DNA from: Mucilaginibacter terrenus
GTDB taxonomy: Bacteria > Bacteroidota > Bacteroidia > Sphingobacteriales > Sphingobacteriaceae
Direction of reading: 5' to 3'
Length of the DNA stretch: 64,000 bases
Assembly: GCF_003432065.1 (NCBI RefSeq)
Contig: NZ_QWDE01000001.1
Location: forward strand, 1,550,001 to 1,614,000
Shown here: in pieces, positions 60,416 to 64,000 of the stretch
How the letters are laid out: every line of letters begins with the position of its first letter
How positions within the stretch are numbered: the first letter of the stretch is position 1
Notes under the pieces: model-generated
What the model saw: only the letters and a program-made list of their open reading frames with translations
Told to the model about the DNA's origin: nothing
Databases searched by the model: none
Position numbers and translations under genes: made by a program

Positions 60416-61192
60416 ATGGAATTGAAAGATATCAAAGGGAAAAGGGCACTGGTTACCGGTGGTACAAAAGGTATCGGCAAAGCAATTGCCGACGAGCTAG
60501 CAGAAGCAGGCGCAACTGTTATTGTCAGCGCCAGGACAAAGCCTGAGAATACGGCTCACCACTTTATTGCGGCTGACCTGACCGATGCCGGCCAGACGGC
60601 GACGCTTGCCCAGAAGATAGAGGATGCTTTTGGCGGCATTGACATATTGATCAACAACGTTGGCGGGCTAACAACACCTGGCGGCGGGCATAGTACATTG
60701 ACCGATGCGCACTGGCAGCAGGAATTGGACTTGAACCTGATCTCAGCTATTAGGCTTGACAGGATTTTGCTGCCGCAAATGATCAAACAAAAAAGCGGAG
60801 TAATCATCCATATCTCTTCAGTTGCAGGTAAACAGGCATTGTGGAACCTGAACCTGGCTTATGCTGTTTCAAAGGCAGCGTTGAACAGTTACAGCAAAGC
60901 ACTAGCTACCGAACTGGCCGACAAAGGTGTACGTGTATTAACAGTTTCACCGGGCGCTACCAGAACAGAACCGATGGTCAAATTTTTAAATGACTACGCA
61001 ACTTCAGCAGGCATTACGCCAGAGGAAGGCATGAAACAACTAATGGCACAAACCGGTGGAATACCCATGGGCCGCATGGCCGAGCCGGAAGAAGTTGCAC
61101 ACCTTGTACACTTTTTGGTATCACCCTCTGCTGCATACCTTACAGGTACTATCTATGCAATTGACGGTGGATCGTTGCCTACAGTGGGATAA
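60416..61192 (+). CDS. Short-chain dehydrogenase/reductase
   Basis: A 258-aa classical SDR: cofactor motif TGGTKGIGKAIADELAEAG, NNVGG, catalytic Ser in ISSVAGKQ and Y-x3-K in AYAVSKAAL, and the C-terminal AIDGGSLPTVG. It resembles oxidoreductases of the FabG/YciK-like groups often carried with TetR regulators that respond to reactive aldehydes or quinones. Substrate unknown. Control by the preceding TetR protein is inferred from the shared operator. Confidence 0.92.
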   Translation: MELKDIKGKRALVTGGTKGIGKAIADELAEAGATVIVSARTKPENTAHHFIAADLTDAGQTATLAQKIEDAFGGIDILINNVGGLTTPGGGHSTLTDAHWQQELDLNLISAIRLDRILLPQMIKQKSGVIIHISSVAGKQALWNLNLAYAVSKAALNSYSKALATELADKGVRVLTVSPGATRTEPMVKFLNDYATSAGITPEEGMKQLMAQTGGIPMGRMAEPEEVAHLVHFLVSPSAAYLTGTIYAIDGGSLPTVG

Positions 61193-61244
61193 TATCACTG
61201 AACGCCAATTTACAAATGGCCCAAATGGCCTACGAATTGTAACA

Positions 61245-61275
61245 AAAGGTCCGGTAGTGATTATCGGACCTTTGT
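61245..61275 (+). terminator. Weak hairpin terminator after the SDR gene
   Basis: AAAGGTCCG (61245-61253) pairs with CGGACCTTT (61265-61273) around an 11-base loop. The T run is short, so termination may be partial. Nothing else is recognised in the 284 bases up to the next gene. Confidence 0.5.
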
Positions 61276-61476
61276 ACTATAATTGCTTCTAGTCTAGGCT
61301 TCGAAGGATGCCTACAACTCTTCCTGCATTTAGGGTAAATATATCAAGCGGTCTACACGCGTATGTACGGTCTCTACAAACGGCCTTTACACTTCGTTGT
61401 ACTTCCTAAGCAGGGCAATGGTTTTCATAAGCTGGCATAGGCAGCTCCTGATGCATTGTTGATATAAATCAGCTAC

Positions 61477-62364
61477 TTAACTGCGCAAATACGCCGCCTT
61501 AAACTCTTCTGCAAAGTTTTCCAGTTTAATCCGCCCGGTAACTTTTGCTCCGCTTGCAAAAAAGTCCCTGGTGATTATACCGGCCCTTACACCTTGTCCC
61601 ATTTCAACAATAAGGCCGACCAGCTCCTCGGGTAATCCTCCTGCAAGCATGCCCTTTTTTAATTGTTCATCAGGGATATTTGTCCAAACCAATTCTGGCT
61701 TACCGATAGCTTGACCCAATACTGCTGCTAATTTTGCTCCTGTAGATATATTACTTACAACGTATCGTACTTCAAAGCCGTTTCCTTTGGCTTGTAATTC
61801 TTGCGCTAGAGCCGTGGATAGATCCCCTGGATGTGTAAGCGCCAACCGGTCGTCACCGTTATAATTATTGCCGAATATGCCTTTGCTTTTGATCAGAGGT
61901 ATATCTCTCAAAAAATTGATATAGAAGAATCCGGACCTTAAAACAGTAACATTTACACCATCTAAGCCTTGCAATATACGCTCAACCCGATGTACACCTT
62001 GTATTGGGCCCGTACCTTGACTAGCGTCTGCACCAATGCTGCTCAGCATTACTACGCGTTTTACACCTGCAGCCTTAATAGCATTCGCATAAGCGTGTCC
62101 GGCTTTAGCAATGTTCTCTATCATGTTACCCGGCCCCATTGATGGCGGCATCATGGTATACACGGCGTCTGCACCTTTGAAAGCTTCAGTCAAAAATACC
62201 TCGTCACTTATAGAGCCAACTGCAGCCTTTGCACCTAAAGCCTCAATTTCTTCTTTACGGTCATTGTTGGTGCTGATCACGGTTACGTGGTGACCGGCTG
62301 CTATCAATTTTTTAACTAATGGTTTGGCTACATTTCCTAATGAGCCTGTTGTTGTAATTTTCAT
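61477..62364 (-). CDS. NmrA-like NAD(P)-binding reductase
   Basis: A 295-aa atypical short-chain dehydrogenase. The cofactor motif is TTTGSLGNVAKPLVKKLIAAGH, followed by VISTNNDRKEEIEALGAKA, ADAVYTMMPPS and VMLSSIGADASQGTG, typical of NmrA/QOR2-type proteins that bind NADP and reduce quinones or sense redox state. It lies 27 bases after the Old Yellow Enzyme gene in the same direction, so the two form an operon. Confidence 0.87.
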   Translation of the reverse strand: MKITTTGSLGNVAKPLVKKLIAAGHHVTVISTNNDRKEEIEALGAKAAVGSISDEVFLTEAFKGADAVYTMMPPSMGPGNMIENIAKAGHAYANAIKAAGVKRVVMLSSIGADASQGTGPIQGVHRVERILQGLDGVNVTVLRSGFFYINFLRDIPLIKSKGIFGNNYNGDDRLALTHPGDLSTALAQELQAKGNGFEVRYVVSNISTGAKLAAVLGQAIGKPELVWTNIPDEQLKKGMLAGGLPEELVGLIVEMGQGVRAGIITRDFFASGAKVTGRIKLENFAEEFKAAYLRS

Positions 62365-62391
62365 GTTGTATGTTTTTTCAGTAGTTGATAA

Positions 62392-63456
62392 TCAGTTTAA
62401 TTCTGGATAATCTGTGTAGCCTTCTTCACCGGGAGTGTAAAGTGTATTATAATCCAGCTGGTTTAGGGGGGCGTTTTTTTCAATCCTCCTCATAAAATCA
62501 GGATTAGCTAAAAAGCTTCTGCCAAAAGCAACAAGATCCGCGGACCCATCCTGTAATTTGGCCTCAGAGGTTTCTGCCGTAAATCCATTGCAATAGATGA
62601 TTGTATTGGCGAAGGACTTGCGAATATCCTGATGCGTTTTTTCGGGAATGCCCGGATTGTTTGAAATATGCAGGTATGCAATACCCAACTGGTTTACTTG
62701 TAGGGCAAGGTGAATGTAGGTTTCATGAACCTCAGCATCTTCGTAGGCGGGCATATCGTTAGAAGTTAGAAAAGGTGATATGCGTAGGCCAACCTTATCT
62801 GCTCCTATGGAAGCTGCTATTTTTTGTACAATTTCCAGTATCAACCTGCTACGGTTCTCTATGGATCCGCCATAATTATCTGTACGGTTATTTATGTGCG
62901 GATTTAAGGATTGCTCGAGCAGATATCCGTGTGCTCCGTGCAATTCAACACCGTCAAAGCCAGCGGCAATAGCATTTTCGGCTGCCTTGATATGATCTTG
63001 TACGATACGAGCTATGCCACTCTCATCTAAGGCTTTTGGAGCTGAGTATTCAAACATGCCGGCATCTGTATAAATTTCGCCAGTTGCTTTAATGGCTGAC
63101 ATTCCTACAACGTGGTGGCCCTCCGGCAAGTTAGAGCTGTGCGCTATTCTGCCGGTATGCATCAGTTGCAGAAATATCCTGGAACCTCCATCATGAACAG
63201 CATCGGTTACCAGTTTCCAACCTTCTATCTGGGCATCTGTAAAAATACCCGGAATGCGAGGATAGCCTAAACCTTCTGGACTGGGTGAAGTACCTTCGGT
63301 AATGATCATTCCGGCACCTGAACGCTGCTTGTAGTAGGTGGCCATCATAGCATTAGGCACATTGCCAATGGCACGGCTTCTGGTCATGGGAGCCATCACT
63401 ACATGGTTCTTCAACTGAAGAAAAGCTTTATTATAAGGCTCAAATAATTTTTTCAT
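62392..63456 (-). CDS. Alkene reductase, Old Yellow Enzyme family (NemA-like)
   Basis: A 354-aa FMN enzyme. The barrel contains NHVVMAPMTRSRA, YYKQRSGAGMIITEGTSPS, the substrate pair in GVELHGAHGYLLEQ, NPHINNRTDNYGGSIENRSRL and VAFGRSFLANPDF. It reduces activated alkenes and nitro esters with NADPH. ATG at 63456 is preferred over the upstream ATG at 63492. It is the first gene of an operon with the NmrA-like reductase and is probably controlled by the neighbouring AraC protein. Confidence 0.93.
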   Translation of the reverse strand: MKKLFEPYNKAFLQLKNHVVMAPMTRSRAIGNVPNAMMATYYKQRSGAGMIITEGTSPSPEGLGYPRIPGIFTDAQIEGWKLVTDAVHDGGSRIFLQLMHTGRIAHSSNLPEGHHVVGMSAIKATGEIYTDAGMFEYSAPKALDESGIARIVQDHIKAAENAIAAGFDGVELHGAHGYLLEQSLNPHINNRTDNYGGSIENRSRLILEIVQKIAASIGADKVGLRISPFLTSNDMPAYEDAEVHETYIHLALQVNQLGIAYLHISNNPGIPEKTHQDIRKSFANTIIYCNGFTAETSEAKLQDGSADLVAFGRSFLANPDFMRRIEKNAPLNQLDYNTLYTPGEEGYTDYPELN

Positions 63457-63553
63457 TTTGCTTTTGTTTTTATTTACAAAGCAAAATTGCACCTTACACT
63501 AAGCTGATAATAGCTGAATAGGGTTTAAAATCAGTCCGATGCGACAAATAGAT

Positions 63554-64000
63554 TTAAGTTTGCGACGAAAACCGCTTAGGGGTAAAGCCATAATGTTTTT
63601 GGAACAGCCTGCTAAAGTGACTAAGGTTTGTAAAACCCAGCTCATAGCCAACTTCAGCAACCGACCGTTTACCTTGCTTTAAAAGAAAAGCAGCTTCCTC
63701 CATCCGGGCGCGTTGATAGTAATTGTAAATAGTATCGCCAAAGGCCTGCTTAAAGAGTTGTTTAAGCTTGGTTTCGCTCATGGTGGCAATTTGTGCCAGT
63801 TCGGCCAGGACCGGAGGAGTGCCTAAGTCACTGATAACTTCGTTACGGATATGCAGAAGCCTCGCCACATCCGAACTGTTGATACTCTGGTGCGGTAAAC
63901 TTTCGCGTTTGGACAGCTTATGAAAAAGCAGGTAAAGCAGCTCCTGTACTTTAATTTGCATGTAGAACTGGCTTAACCCGTCACTCATATCTACTGCACT
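63554..64000 (-). CDS. AraC-family transcriptional regulator, N-terminus beyond the window
   Basis: The frame is open to the window edge; the ATG at 63988 is internal, since AraC proteins are usually about 300 aa. The C-terminal double helix-turn-helix is present: PPVLAELAQIATMSETKLKQLFKQAFGDTIYNYYQRARM and SVAEVGYELGFTNLSHFSRLFQKHYGFTPKRF. It is in the PchR-like group. It lies upstream of the Old Yellow Enzyme gene in the same direction and may control it. Confidence 0.88.
   Translation of the reverse strand, partial: SAVDMSDGLSQFYMQIKVQELLYLLFHKLSKRESLPHQSINSSDVARLLHIRNEVISDLGTPPVLAELAQIATMSETKLKQLFKQAFGDTIYNYYQRARMEEAAFLLKQGKRSVAEVGYELGFTNLSHFSRLFQKHYGFTPKRFSSQT

Noticed and set aside
1..64000. 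CRISPR arrays, IS elements, prophage or tRNA genes
   Set aside because: No regularly spaced repeats, transposase or integrase genes, phage genes or tRNA cloverleafs (other than the tmRNA) were found by eye.

Overview
The window reads as a chromosomal segment of a Bacteroidota bacterium, most likely Sphingobacteriaceae (Mucilaginibacter- or Pedobacter-like). The signs are a fused CcoN-CcoO oxidase subunit, promoters of the Bacteroidota type (TAnnTTTG at about -7, several almost on the start codon), few Shine-Dalgarno sequences, a fused E1 alpha/beta oxoacid dehydrogenase, a bifunctional DAHP synthase-chorismate mutase, and a tmRNA tag ending in YALAA. No phage, IS element or CRISPR array was seen. 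The species call is inference.

Layout. 1-2.8 kb (minus): a membrane fusion protein cut by the window edge, an ABC exporter subunit whose ATPase motifs are largely lost, and a 41-codon ORF with a strong ribosome binding site. 3.1-8.5 kb: the dabB-dabA inorganic carbon uptake operon with a convergent LysR regulator. 8.7-29.6 kb: a microaerobic block holding a universal stress protein, an L,D-transpeptidase, a LOG-family protein, a FixL-like heme-PAS histidine kinase, a response regulator fused to a FixK/FNR-like DNA-binding module, a D-lactate dehydrogenase-like enzyme, hemN, an alcohol dehydrogenase, the complete cbb3 oxidase cluster (ccoI-S-NO-Q-P-G-H plus a TauE/UreH-like protein), and a divergent nitronate-monooxygenase-like protein followed by a soluble FixH-like domain.

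29.6-44 kb: HAD and DinB proteins, proline dehydrogenase, and an aromatic amino acid region (aroB; pheA behind a Phe/Tyr leader-peptide attenuator; DAHP synthase-chorismate mutase; aroA; aroC), then a serine hydrolase, an MFS transporter and further HAD/DinB genes. 44.5-59 kb: a GH26 lipoprotein, two more L,D-transpeptidases, a nitroreductase, a dicarboxylate symporter, a rhomboid protease apparently split by a frameshift, a fused E1 dehydrogenase, a DUF1573 protein, an aminotransferase and an acyltransferase. 59.1-64 kb: the tmRNA gene, a TetR regulator and SDR gene each preceded by the same palindromic operator, then an NmrA-like reductase, an Old Yellow Enzyme and an AraC regulator running off the edge.

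The most interesting system is at 9.6-27.5 kb. The kinase carries the FixL heme-PAS signature PHIIGIGR. Its partner joins a FixJ-type receiver to a FixK-type output whose recognition helix has the FNR E-x-x-S-R pattern. At least six TGA-N6-TCA half-site pairs, the target expected for such a helix, lie in the promoter regions of this block, some at -41.5 or about -62 from Bacteroidota -7 elements. This looks like a FixL-FixJ-FixK oxygen cascade shortened to two proteins that controls cbb3 oxidase, anaerobic heme synthesis, lactate metabolism and several uncharacterised genes. The second strong find is a classical ribosome-mediated attenuator in front of pheA.
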